Below, piece by piece: positions 47,191 to 53,183 of a DNA stretch of 53,183 nucleotides. The notes below the pieces were generated by a model. It searched no databases. It had not been told where the DNA came from and worked only from the letters and a program-made list of their open reading frames with translations. Positions within the stretch are counted from its first letter, which is position 1. The number at the start of each line of letters is the position of its first letter. Both the position numbers and the translations under genes were made by a program. Origin of the DNA: DASZPJ01 sp035550295 (lineage in GTDB: Bacteria; Patescibacteriota; Saccharimonadia; Saccharimonadales; UBA4665); NCBI GenBank assembly GCA_035550295.1, contig DASZPJ010000019.1, positions 1-53,183 on the forward strand, read 5' to 3'.

Positions 47191-48837
47191 ATGGACGACG
47201 GCCAAACCGCTACAACAGACGCTAAAGACGCAAAATCGCAACTTATCGAGACGTTGAAGAACGCCAACAACCTGTTGGTGACGGTTAGTCGCGACCCTTC
47301 AGTTGACCAACTATCGGCTTTGATTGGCCTGACGCTGTTCCTCAACAAGCAAAACAAGCATGCGGCTGCCGTGTTCAGCGGTGAAGTGCCGTCGACGCTA
47401 GAATTTTTGCAGCCCGACAGCACTATCGAAAAAAACACCGACAGTTTGCGGGACTTCATAATCGCTCTAGACAAAGCCAAGGCCGACAAACTGCGCTACA
47501 AAGTCGAAGACAACGTCGTCCGAATTTTTATAACACCCTACAAAACGTCAATTACGCAGGATGATCTGGAATTCAGCCAAGGCGACTTCAACGTAGACGT
47601 CGTCGTAGCCATTGGCGTGCACGACCAAGGCGACATAGACGACGCCATTACGGCGCACGGCCGGATTTTGCACGACGCCACGATTACCAGTGTTAATACT
47701 GTTGCTGACGGCGACATTGGCAGCATAAACTGGCATGATTCAAATTCAAGTTCGCTAAGCGAAATGGTCACCGAATTGGTTGAAGGCCTGGATGGTTCAC
47801 TGATGGACAACCAGATTGCCACGGCACTTTTGACGGGCATCGTGGCCGAAACAGCCCGCTTTAGTAACGATAAAACCAGCTCGCACACCATGAGCATGAG
47901 CGCCATGCTGATGGCTGCCGGTGCCAACCAGCAATTGGTTGCCAGCAAGCTGGAAGAAGGTGAGCACTCCCGCGAAAACGGTGAAGGCGACCAACCACAT
48001 GAAGATGCCGGCACACTGGAGATCAACCACCCGGAAGGGGAAGGATCTGACCAGCCCGCCGAAGAACCAACTGGCCAAAACCCTGAAGGCGACAACAACT
48101 CTGACAATAGTGACAGCTCCGAAAACAATGAAGAGCCAGCTGAAGGCCTGAACTCCGGGCGAATGGCAATTTCGCCGCAAACCGGTGGCGTACTGACGGC
48201 TAGCACCCAAGACGGTGGGAACGCCGCACCATTCAACCCAATGAATCCAGGTGACGTAGGTAGCGGTAGCGCCGTACCATTACTCAGTCATGATGCCGGT
48301 CCATCTCCTATGCCGGCAGTGCCACTTACTGATGTCGGTTTTGCGCCAACCCCCCAGGCAGTACTGGATGATTCGCCAGTTCAGCCACACGAGACCCTTA
48401 GCGAGATAGAAACAGCCGTTGACAGCCCACATTCTGCCCCGGCTCCTGACAGTTTGGAAGCTATTTTGAACCAGAACGATGCTGGTGCAGGACAGTCCTT
48501 AGCACCTACGCCAGTTGCAGGCTCGCCTTTTGGTAACCCTGTTAGCGCATTGCCAGATCCAACCCCGCCGGCTGGTGATGATTCAGTTCCAAATCCAACC
48601 CTGACGCCGCCCGAAGCTGCCAGTGCTGATGCTACCTCGGTATCTCCATTTGGCGCGACAGTCACTCCATTGGGAGCGCCAGCAGCTCCAGGCATGCCCA
48701 CAGACCAGCCACCAGCCGGTCCGTTAGCGCAGCCAGTAGAGCCCACCACGCCATCAACTGACGGCACTACGCCACCACCGGTGCCACCACCAATCCCATT
48801 CCAATTCGGCGGCCCATCCAATCCCCCAACGCAATAA
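47191..48837 (+). CDS. DHH-phosphoesterase-like protein with a long disordered tail
   Basis: 548 residues. Residues 1-255 resemble the DHH/NrnA fold: ANNLLVTVSRDPSVDQLSALIGLTLFLNKQNKHAAAVFSG, VDVVVAIGVHD, GSINWHDSNSSSLSEMVTELVE, ATALLTGIVAETARFSNDKTSSHTM. However, the catalytic D-H-H and D-x-D residues are mostly replaced (for instance S-R-D-P-S-V-D), so it is probably inactive. Residues 256-548 are Pro/Asn/Gly/Glu-rich and disordered, ending TTPPPVPPPIPFQFGGP. It might be a scaffold or nucleotide-binding regulator. It lies 3 nt before a GNAT gene. Confidence 0.7.
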   Translation: MDDGQTATTDAKDAKSQLIETLKNANNLLVTVSRDPSVDQLSALIGLTLFLNKQNKHAAAVFSGEVPSTLEFLQPDSTIEKNTDSLRDFIIALDKAKADKLRYKVEDNVVRIFITPYKTSITQDDLEFSQGDFNVDVVVAIGVHDQGDIDDAITAHGRILHDATITSVNTVADGDIGSINWHDSNSSSLSEMVTELVEGLDGSLMDNQIATALLTGIVAETARFSNDKTSSHTMSMSAMLMAAGANQQLVASKLEEGEHSRENGEGDQPHEDAGTLEINHPEGEGSDQPAEEPTGQNPEGDNNSDNSDSSENNEEPAEGLNSGRMAISPQTGGVLTASTQDGGNAAPFNPMNPGDVGSGSAVPLLSHDAGPSPMPAVPLTDVGFAPTPQAVLDDSPVQPHETLSEIETAVDSPHSAPAPDSLEAILNQNDAGAGQSLAPTPVAGSPFGNPVSALPDPTPPAGDDSVPNPTLTPPEAASADATSVSPFGATVTPLGAPAAPGMPTDQPPAGPLAQPVEPTTPSTDGTTPPPVPPPIPFQFGGPSNPPTQ

Positions 48838-48838
48838 A

Positions 48839-49375
48839 ATGTCTATAATTCGTCCACCTCGCCCAGAGGATGCACCCGATCTTTTAAGCGTGCATTACAG
48901 AAGTTGGCTAGCCACCTATCCTAAATATGTTGAAGGGGTAACAGAAGAGACTATTCGTCATAAATTTGAAAAAGAAGATGGTGGCCTCAAAGCACGGGAA
49001 GAGCGCTGGCGCAGCTGGATTACTGATCCCGAGCCAGGTAAAACAGTTTTTGTTGCTGAAGATGGTGGTAAGGTCGCCGGATTTACGATTACCCGGGTTA
49101 AACCAGAGGATGAGTCGTCGTGGATTGCGGCAATGTATGTCGATCCCGATGTCTTAGCTCGTGGCATTGGCAGCCAGTTAATGCGAGCAGCGCTAACTCA
49201 GCTAAATGCCGAGCAAAATGATGTTCGGGTCGAGGTCGCTGAAACAAACATTCCTGCCGTATCTTTTTATAAACATCACGGGTTTCTGTTTGAAAATAAC
49301 CTGCCGGCATATGAAAATAGTAATATCAAGATGCCGCAGGTGGAATTACGGCGTCCGGCCGGTCGTATAAACTAA
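48839..49375 (+). CDS. GNAT family N-acetyltransferase
   Basis: 178 residues. Starts IIRPPRPEDAPDLLSVHYRSWLATYP, the RPxxxxDxxxLxxVxxxSWxxTY opening of GNATs; KTVFVAEDGGKVAGFTITRV, then IAAMYVDPDVLARGIGSQLMRAAL with the acetyl-CoA motif A-R-G-I-G-S-Q-L, and VRVEVAETNIPAVSFYKHHGFLFEN (motif B). All core motifs are intact. The acceptor is unknown. It starts 1 nt after the preceding stop and ends 4 nt before truB. Confidence 0.9.
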   Translation: MSIIRPPRPEDAPDLLSVHYRSWLATYPKYVEGVTEETIRHKFEKEDGGLKAREERWRSWITDPEPGKTVFVAEDGGKVAGFTITRVKPEDESSWIAAMYVDPDVLARGIGSQLMRAALTQLNAEQNDVRVEVAETNIPAVSFYKHHGFLFENNLPAYENSNIKMPQVELRRPAGRIN

Positions 49376-49379
49376 AAAC

Positions 49380-50048
49380 ATGCCAGGAATTTTACTTGTT
49401 GATAAAGCGGCTGGTTGGACCAGTTTTGACGTGGTCAATAAGATTCGCTTCCAGGTTGCTAAGGCCGAAGGCAAGAAGCCAAAGAGCGTAAAGGTAGGCC
49501 ACTGCGGCACGCTGGATCCGTTCGCGACAGGCTTGCTGGTCATTCTGGTGGGCAAAGAAAACACCCGCAAAGCCGAGCAGTACAGCAAGCTCGACAAAAC
49601 TTATGAAGTCACAATGAAACTGGGCGAAACCAGCACGACCGGTGACCCGGAAGGGGAAATTACCACTGTCTCAGACCGTAAACCAAAGATTGAAGAGATC
49701 GAAGCCGCACTCAACCAATTCGTTGGCGATATCCAGCAAACGCCGCCGGCTTTTTCGGCCATCAAGGTCAACGGCCAGCGAGCGTACAAGTTGGCGCGCG
49801 AAGGCAAGGAAGTCGTGTTGGAACCGCGCAAAATCACAATTAACAGATTAGAATTGGTTGATTATAACTATCCGGAAGTTAAATTCACAGCCGATGTTTC
49901 GTCCGGAACATACATCAGATCGTTGGTTGAAGACATTGGCAAAGCTCTGCAAACCGGCGCGTACACATCAGCACTTCGCCGCACCAAAATAGGTGACTTT
50001 TCGATCAAAGATGCCAAATCGGTCGCGCAGCTAACGGCCGTGTTATGA
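49380..50048 (+). CDS. truB: tRNA pseudouridine(55) synthase
   Basis: Converts U55 of tRNAs to pseudouridine. 222 residues. MPGILLVDKAAGWTSFDVVNKI, KVGHCGTLDPFATGLLVI (catalytic Asp in G-T-L-D-P), LDKTYEVTMKLGETSTTGDPEG, QTPPAFSAIKVNGQRAYKLAREG and VSSGTYIRSLVEDIG are the classical TruB motifs. The protein is about 90 residues shorter than E. coli TruB and lacks the C-terminal PUA-like domain. A TATAAA box 8 nt before the ATG is inside the end of the GNAT gene. It overlaps the convergent gene by 44 nt. Confidence 0.93.
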   Translation: MPGILLVDKAAGWTSFDVVNKIRFQVAKAEGKKPKSVKVGHCGTLDPFATGLLVILVGKENTRKAEQYSKLDKTYEVTMKLGETSTTGDPEGEITTVSDRKPKIEEIEAALNQFVGDIQQTPPAFSAIKVNGQRAYKLAREGKEVVLEPRKITINRLELVDYNYPEVKFTADVSSGTYIRSLVEDIGKALQTGAYTSALRRTKIGDFSIKDAKSVAQLTAVL

Positions 50049-50523
50049 AGTGATAGCCGCTTGGCAAATCAACTCCCCAATCATCATCACCGACGTCACC
50101 TGTGCAATCAACTTCAATGTCGCGACGTATAAGTGCTGCCCGAGCGATCCGAAGAGTGTTGAATTCGTTAATTTCAGCCTCTTCAGCAAAAATCTCGGCT
50201 ACTTCGACGGACAGGAGGGGTAGTTCTGGTTCTTCCTCTTCCTCAGGGTCGTCACCATCGTCTAAATCCTCGTAAGGATCAGAGTAATCTTCGTCTTCGT
50301 CACCTTCCGTCTCGTCATCCCACCAATAGTCAGCTTCATATTCTGACTCGCGGGTGTAACCATCGGCATCCACAGCTCCGTCATCATCTAAATCTTCGAG
50401 AGAAGTCGGAACTTCAATCGATCCTTCGCCAATTACAAGACCGCTAGCGCCAGGCAAAACGCCCACGAGTCTTATTTTGTCTAGAGCTGATGGGCCTTGT
50501 TCGGGTGAGGTTGGTTGCGGCAT
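50005..50523 (-). CDS. Highly acidic hypothetical protein
   Basis: 172 residues. The centre is extremely acidic (YWWDDETEGDEDEDYSDPYEDLDDGDDPEEEEEPE), flanked by LDKIRLVGVLPGASGLVIGEGS and a C-terminal helical part (VAEIFAEEAEINEFNTLRIARAALIRRDIEVDC). No family, signal or membrane segment. The 3' end overlaps truB by 44 nt on the other strand. Probably cytoplasmic; it follows the gene at 50538 by 14 nt in the same orientation, so the two may be co-transcribed. Confidence 0.6.
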   Translation of the reverse strand: MPQPTSPEQGPSALDKIRLVGVLPGASGLVIGEGSIEVPTSLEDLDDDGAVDADGYTRESEYEADYWWDDETEGDEDEDYSDPYEDLDDGDDPEEEEEPELPLLSVEVAEIFAEEAEINEFNTLRIARAALIRRDIEVDCTGDVGDDDWGVDLPSGYHFITRPLAARPIWHL

Positions 50524-50537
50524 ATGATTATCTTTGG

Positions 50538-51032
50538 CTAAACAAGATGAAAGCCAGTCTCAAAGGTTTCGGTTACCGTGCCTTCGTATCGATTTCCAGC
50601 ATTCAAGTGATACGGTTGGCCACTGAGCGCGGCGTCAAACTCTGAGAGTACGTCCGGGTCGGCAATAACAGGGACGTGAGTGTCTGTAGCATAGAGCATT
50701 CCAGCTTCCGCACCGGTACTGTAAACCGGCACAGATTTAATAGAATTAACGCCGTTAACCGCCAAGGAAGCCAACGCCAAAGTTTCAATTTGCTTAAAAC
50801 TTAGGCCTTCCATAGGAGTGTGTTGAAGTATCGCCATACGTTCGTCAGGAGTTTCGGCAGTAGCTAATAGATCACACAGTTCCTGGAATCGGGCAACTGA
50901 ATGGTCGATTTCTTTATCACCAACTTCTTCAATAAGTGGTCGTGTTAGTTCGGCCGGCTTGTCTGGGGCAAGCATATCGGCTGTTTCTTGTTTGATGTGT
51001 AGTTCGGGTGAGGTTAAAGCTGATTTATTCAT
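50538..51032 (-). CDS. Hypothetical protein
   Basis: 164 residues from ATG 51032, with TACAAT on this strand 8 nt upstream (leaderless); the longer frame begins before the promoter. Sequence is helical then mixed (PLIEEVGDKEIDHSVARFQELCDLLATAETPDERMAILQHTPMEGLSFKQIETLALASLAVNGVNSIKSVPVYSTGAEAGMLYATDTHVPVI). Unknown family; no signal peptide. Divergent from the gene at 51129. Confidence 0.62.
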   Translation of the reverse strand: MNKSALTSPELHIKQETADMLAPDKPAELTRPLIEEVGDKEIDHSVARFQELCDLLATAETPDERMAILQHTPMEGLSFKQIETLALASLAVNGVNSIKSVPVYSTGAEAGMLYATDTHVPVIADPDVLSEFDAALSGQPYHLNAGNRYEGTVTETFETGFHLV

Positions 51033-51091
51033 AATCGCTAATTGTACGCCCAGTTTTGGTAGCGTCAACCATAAGGGGTATAAATTAAATT

Positions 51092-51120
51092 TTGGTGATC
51101 TATATCACCAGGAGTACAAT
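51092..51120 (+). promoter_or_regulatory. Promoter with an overlapping 18-bp palindromic operator
   Basis: TTGGTG (51092-51097), 17 bp, TACAAT (51115-51120). The palindrome TGGTGAT-ctat-ATCACCA (51093-51110) covers the -35 box and spacer, the place for a dimeric repressor. The ATG follows 8 nt after the -10. Confidence 0.65.
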
Positions 51121-51128
51121 TACGAATT

Positions 51129-51410
51129 ATGAAAAGAGAGACTATCTACATTGATCTTCATGGCGGAAAAGAAAAAGCCCAAAACTATTCACTAGCCAGG
51201 CGAGTGGCTTCAGCCACACTTTCTGTCGCAGGTGTAGTGGTAACAGCTGGCGGTGCCGGCGTGCCCGCGCCAGAAGCAAACTTTGGATTTTCTAGCACTG
51301 TTATTCCTTACGGGGAAGCTGACCCCGATACCGTTCCAAGTGTTGGTCCAATACAGGAACAACGTCAGGGCGGCAGCCAACAAAACTCTCGCGTCAAGCA
51401 ACCAGCCTAA
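51129..51410 (+). CDS. Small hypothetical protein with N-terminal hydrophobic segment
   Basis: 93 residues. After a polar start (MKRETIYIDLHGGKEKAQNYSLARR) comes VASATLSVAGVVVTAGGAGVPAPEA, which may be a signal or anchor sequence, then a Pro/Gly/Gln-rich tail. No family. Expressed from a promoter overlapped by an 18-bp palindrome, so it is probably under specific repression. Confidence 0.55.
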   Translation: MKRETIYIDLHGGKEKAQNYSLARRVASATLSVAGVVVTAGGAGVPAPEANFGFSSTVIPYGEADPDTVPSVGPIQEQRQGGSQQNSRVKQPA

Positions 51411-51413
51411 ACA

Positions 51414-51442
51414 TTGACAAAACAGCATTTATTTGCTATAAT
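51414..51442 (+). promoter_or_regulatory. Consensus promoter of the gene at 51467
   Basis: TTGACA (51414-51419), 17 bp, TATAAT (51437-51442), a full consensus. The 5' untranslated region would be ~18 nt and has no Shine-Dalgarno. Confidence 0.85.
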
Positions 51443-51466
51443 TATATCTGTTAATCAAAAACAAAT

Positions 51467-52084
51467 ATGTCAGAAGAAGCCGGCTTTGAAGGCCCACCAC
51501 CACCAACTCCAGATATGCCTGCAGAAGTAGCGCCTGATTCGCCAGAAGCCCCGGCGCACCCGACTGCCGATCAACTACTAGGTCTAGGTACTAAGTGCCT
51601 AGAAGCTTCTCAGCGCGACGATTTGGAAGCTGTAGCGGCTGCACACGCCGAAAAAACAGGGAAAGATAATCCAAACTCCCACCGCACTGGATTCTTCACG
51701 GGCGAGGGTGAACTACCAATGTCCGCCGACAGCGTTTACCGATCTGTAGACGTACGAGGTATTGAAGACTTGGCAGAAAGCGGTGTAGTCAGGGGTGCCT
51801 ACACGGCTACTGATGGTGAGCGGGCTCAGACGAGCGGCCATACGACATATTGGAATCCAGGCAATCCGGACAAAAAACATCCCTTCAAGAAAGAAGGCGC
51901 GTTTATTATCGAAGCACCAAAAGAGGCGGCTGACGCCGGCTGGGTGACCGCCGACAAAGTCACAGCCATCCATACTAAAAACGAAGCCGGCGAAATTGTT
52001 GACTTGCTAGGCATGGCTCGCGAAGCTGCTGCCCGTGAAGCGGTTCCGGCTGCCGAGACTGCGGCGGCAAGCGGCGTTGAATAA
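51467..52084 (+). CDS. Hypothetical protein, Pro/Ala-rich arms around a compact core
   Basis: 205 residues. The N-terminus is Pro/Ala/Glu-rich (GFEGPPPPTPDMPAEV), the C-terminus Ala/Glu-rich. The core (SVYRSVDVRGIEDLAESGVVRGAYTATDGERAQTSGHTTYWNPGNPDKKHPFKKEGAFIIEAP) has a Y-R-S start, a helix, a G-H-T-T-Y-W segment and a strand, which faintly recalls ADP-ribosyltransferase-like folds (R...ST...strand), but I cannot confirm this. Strong consensus promoter, no signal peptide. Confidence 0.6.
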   Translation: MSEEAGFEGPPPPTPDMPAEVAPDSPEAPAHPTADQLLGLGTKCLEASQRDDLEAVAAAHAEKTGKDNPNSHRTGFFTGEGELPMSADSVYRSVDVRGIEDLAESGVVRGAYTATDGERAQTSGHTTYWNPGNPDKKHPFKKEGAFIIEAPKEAADAGWVTADKVTAIHTKNEAGEIVDLLGMAREAAAREAVPAAETAAASGVE

Positions 52085-52140
52085 ATTTTAGATTGTTTGA
52101 GTGTTGCAATAGATCAGCTGATCTGTTAAAATCTTTGTAC

Positions 52141-52407
52141 ATGATCGGAACGGAAAAGAAAGCTGCCGCTATCAAAGGCGTGCAGGCACACAAGAATGAC
52201 ACTGGTAGCGAAGCTGCTCAAGTTGCGGTGCTAACTGAACGCATCAAAGAATTGACCGAGCACATGCAGGCCCACAAGCACGACTTTATGGCGCGCCGCG
52301 GTCTGCTACAAATGGTTGGCAAGCGCCGCCGTTTGCTGCGCTACATTGCTAAGCAGGATTCGAAACAATATTTGGAGTTGATTCAGAAACTCGGCATTCG
52401 CCGCTAA
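52141..52407 (+). CDS. rpsO: Ribosomal protein S15
   Basis: 88 residues from ATG 52141; the longer frame from 52093 lies upstream of TTAAAAT at about 52126, which predicts transcription starting at or near the chosen ATG. NDTGSEAAQVAVLTERIKELTEHMQAHKHDFMARRGLLQMVGKRRRLLRYIAKQD is the S15 core, which binds the 16S central domain. It is followed by pnp, the same order as in E. coli and Streptomyces. Confidence 0.96.
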   Translation: MIGTEKKAAAIKGVQAHKNDTGSEAAQVAVLTERIKELTEHMQAHKHDFMARRGLLQMVGKRRRLLRYIAKQDSKQYLELIQKLGIRR

Positions 52408-52412
52408 TTGTT

Positions 52413-52469
52413 TAGATTTTGGACCTTGGATTTTAAGGGTTCCCGGGAAGTTTTAAAATCCGTAATCTA
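52413..52469 (+). terminator. rpsO-pnp intergenic hairpin
   Basis: GGATTTTAA (52428-52436) pairs with TTAAAATCC (52453-52461), extended by TAGATT (52413-52418) with AATCTA (52464-52469). No clear U-run follows, so it may be a processing or partial termination structure rather than a strong terminator. Confidence 0.5.
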
Positions 52470-52506
52470 GAATCGAAATCACTCGACATTCTAGCTCATT
52501 ATTAAA

Positions 52507-52565
52507 GTGGGTGATGAAGCACAGGTTTCCGTTATAAACACGGACGCTTGGACCTCATTACTCAC
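52507..52565 (+). promoter_or_regulatory. Structured 5' untranslated region of pnp
   Basis: GTGGGTGATGA (52507-52517) pairs with TCATTACTCAC (52555-52565), 11 pairs with two G-U, closing an inner TCCGT-ACGGA hairpin. It lies ~26 nt before the pnp start, like the RNase III-sensitive stem of E. coli pnp. Confidence 0.5.
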
Positions 52566-52591
52566 AAATTACAGAGAGGAATCCCCTAGAT

Positions 52592-53183
52592 ATGGGACAG
52601 ACAATCAACCCAATGGGCAAAGATATTATTAAGGTCGAGACTGAGCTGTGCGGACGCACGCTGAGTCTTGAAGTCGGCCGCGTCGGTTTTAGGACCAGCG
52701 GTTCGGTAATGGTGCGTTACGGCGACACCGTAGTGCTTGGTTCGGCGCAAGTCGGCAGCAAGCCAATTAGCATGGACTACTTCCCGCTAAGTATTGATTA
52801 CGAAGAGAAGATGTACGCCGCCGGCAAAGTCAGCGGCAGCCGGTTTATTAAGCGCGAAGGCCGCCCTAGTGACGACGCCATCCTAATTGGTCGTTTGATC
52901 GACCGTCCGATTCGCCCACTGTGGCCAAAAGGTTACCGGCACGAAGCCCAAGGTGTTGCAACTGTACTGAGTATGGATCCAAGCTTCCGGCCGGACATGG
53001 TGGCGATGATCGCTATGAGCACGGCATTTATGCTGACTGGCGCGCCATTTGAAGGCCCGGTCGCCGGATTGCGTGTTGGTCTGGTAGACGGAAAACCGCA
53101 AGCTTTCTTGAGTGCCGAAGACCTCGACACTGGCGTTCTAGACCTGGTTGTTGCCGGCACTAAAGACGGCGTGATGATGGTTG
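52592..53183 (+). CDS. pnp: Polyribonucleotide nucleotidyltransferase, N-terminal part (runs off window)
   Basis: Phosphorolytic 3'-5' exoribonuclease. ATG at 52592 with AGAGAGGA upstream; 197 codons visible, open to the end. The first RNase PH domain shows LCGRTLSLEVGRVGFRTSGSVMVRYGDTVVLGSAQ, FFPLSIDYEEKMYA-like (DYFPLSIDYEEKMYAAGKVSG), FIKREGRPSDDAILIGRLIDRPIRPLWPKGY (F-x-x-R-E-G-R-P-S-x-x-x-x-L-x-x-R-x-I-D-R-P-x-R-P-L), and PVAGLRVGLVDG, all characteristic of PNPase. The 3' three-quarters lies outside the window. Confidence 0.95.
   Translation, partial: MGQTINPMGKDIIKVETELCGRTLSLEVGRVGFRTSGSVMVRYGDTVVLGSAQVGSKPISMDYFPLSIDYEEKMYAAGKVSGSRFIKREGRPSDDAILIGRLIDRPIRPLWPKGYRHEAQGVATVLSMDPSFRPDMVAMIAMSTAFMLTGAPFEGPVAGLRVGLVDGKPQAFLSAEDLDTGVLDLVVAGTKDGVMMV

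Noticed and set aside
51467..52084. ADP-ribosyltransferase toxin
   Set aside because: Only a loose pattern similarity; the catalytic R-S-E residues cannot be placed, so no function is assigned.
1..53183. Recoded UGA (Gracilibacteria/SR1 code)
   Set aside because: UGA ends several recognisable genes at the expected length, for example phhA, aldolase and polA, and is not found inside conserved proteins.
1..53183. tRNA or rRNA genes
   Set aside because: No cloverleaf with GTTCRA-type arm or rRNA-like stretch was noticed in any intergenic region; all gaps are short. A covariance search would be needed to be certain.

Overview
This window reads as a chromosomal piece of a small-genome bacterium of the Candidate Phyla Radiation, most likely a Saccharibacteria (TM7)-like organism. 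That assignment is inferred from gene content and style, not from a marker-gene comparison. Genes are tightly packed and often overlap by an ATGA. UGA is an ordinary stop, which excludes the UGA=Gly code of Gracilibacteria/SR1. Many genes have a -10 box only 6-8 nt before the start codon (leaderless mRNAs). The sugar enzymes are class I FBPase, class I aldolase, a PGI/PMI isomerase and an OtsA-OtsB fusion, and there are many small proteins of unknown family. I see no rRNA, tRNA, CRISPR array or complete transposon.

Layout. 1-2954: four consecutive genes for tail-fibre-like or surface-adhesin-like beta proteins, the first cut by the window edge. 3003-7117: tatA, a disordered acidic protein, phosphosugar isomerases and a DUF1361 membrane protein. 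7119-9764: a leader-peptide attenuator, a GNAT acetyltransferase and argS. 9853-11121: mscL, msrB and a PH-like protein. 11126-12302: a module bounded by 26-bp direct repeats holding a promoter, a Tyr-codon leader peptide, a terminator/antiterminator, phenylalanine hydroxylase and a 39-aa membrane protein; then a divergent hxlR / FMN-reductase pair. 13313-18035: CapA-like protein, fbp-fba-orn and a hypothetical gene. 18097-24804: a giant Ig-repeat surface protein, a MmcQ/YjbR protein, a membrane protein and a gene broken by an in-frame TAG. 24899-28412: a hypothetical gene, then dnaG (zinc ligands lost) and rpoD. 28451-33287: hypothetical proteins, a P-loop kinase, a hydrolase and two membrane proteins. 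33438-38315: a sigma-region-4-like protein, 5-formyl-THF cyclo-ligase, a second sigma factor and polA. 38386-46668: semiSWEET, methyltransferase, HAD phosphatase, DUF721-like, mutM, otsAB, holA and a deoxyribosyltransferase-like gene. 46669-53183: rpsT, a DHH-like protein, GNAT, truB, several hypothetical genes, rpsO and the start of pnp.

The most exciting signal is a pair of ribosome-mediated transcription attenuators built to the same plan. One precedes phenylalanine hydroxylase, the enzyme that makes tyrosine, and its short leader ORF carries three Tyr codons. The other precedes GNAT-argS, and its leader carries three Arg codons. In both, the critical codons lie about 22, 17 and 8 nt upstream of an antiterminator arm, the leader stop is about 23 nt before the terminator, and a middle segment can pair with either the upstream arm or the terminator arm. 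Other points of interest are an 84-bp in-frame palindromic insertion in argS flanked by a 10-bp repeat, a zinc-less DnaG, a dispersed hairpin repeat family, and duplicated 3' gene ends at hxlR and polA.
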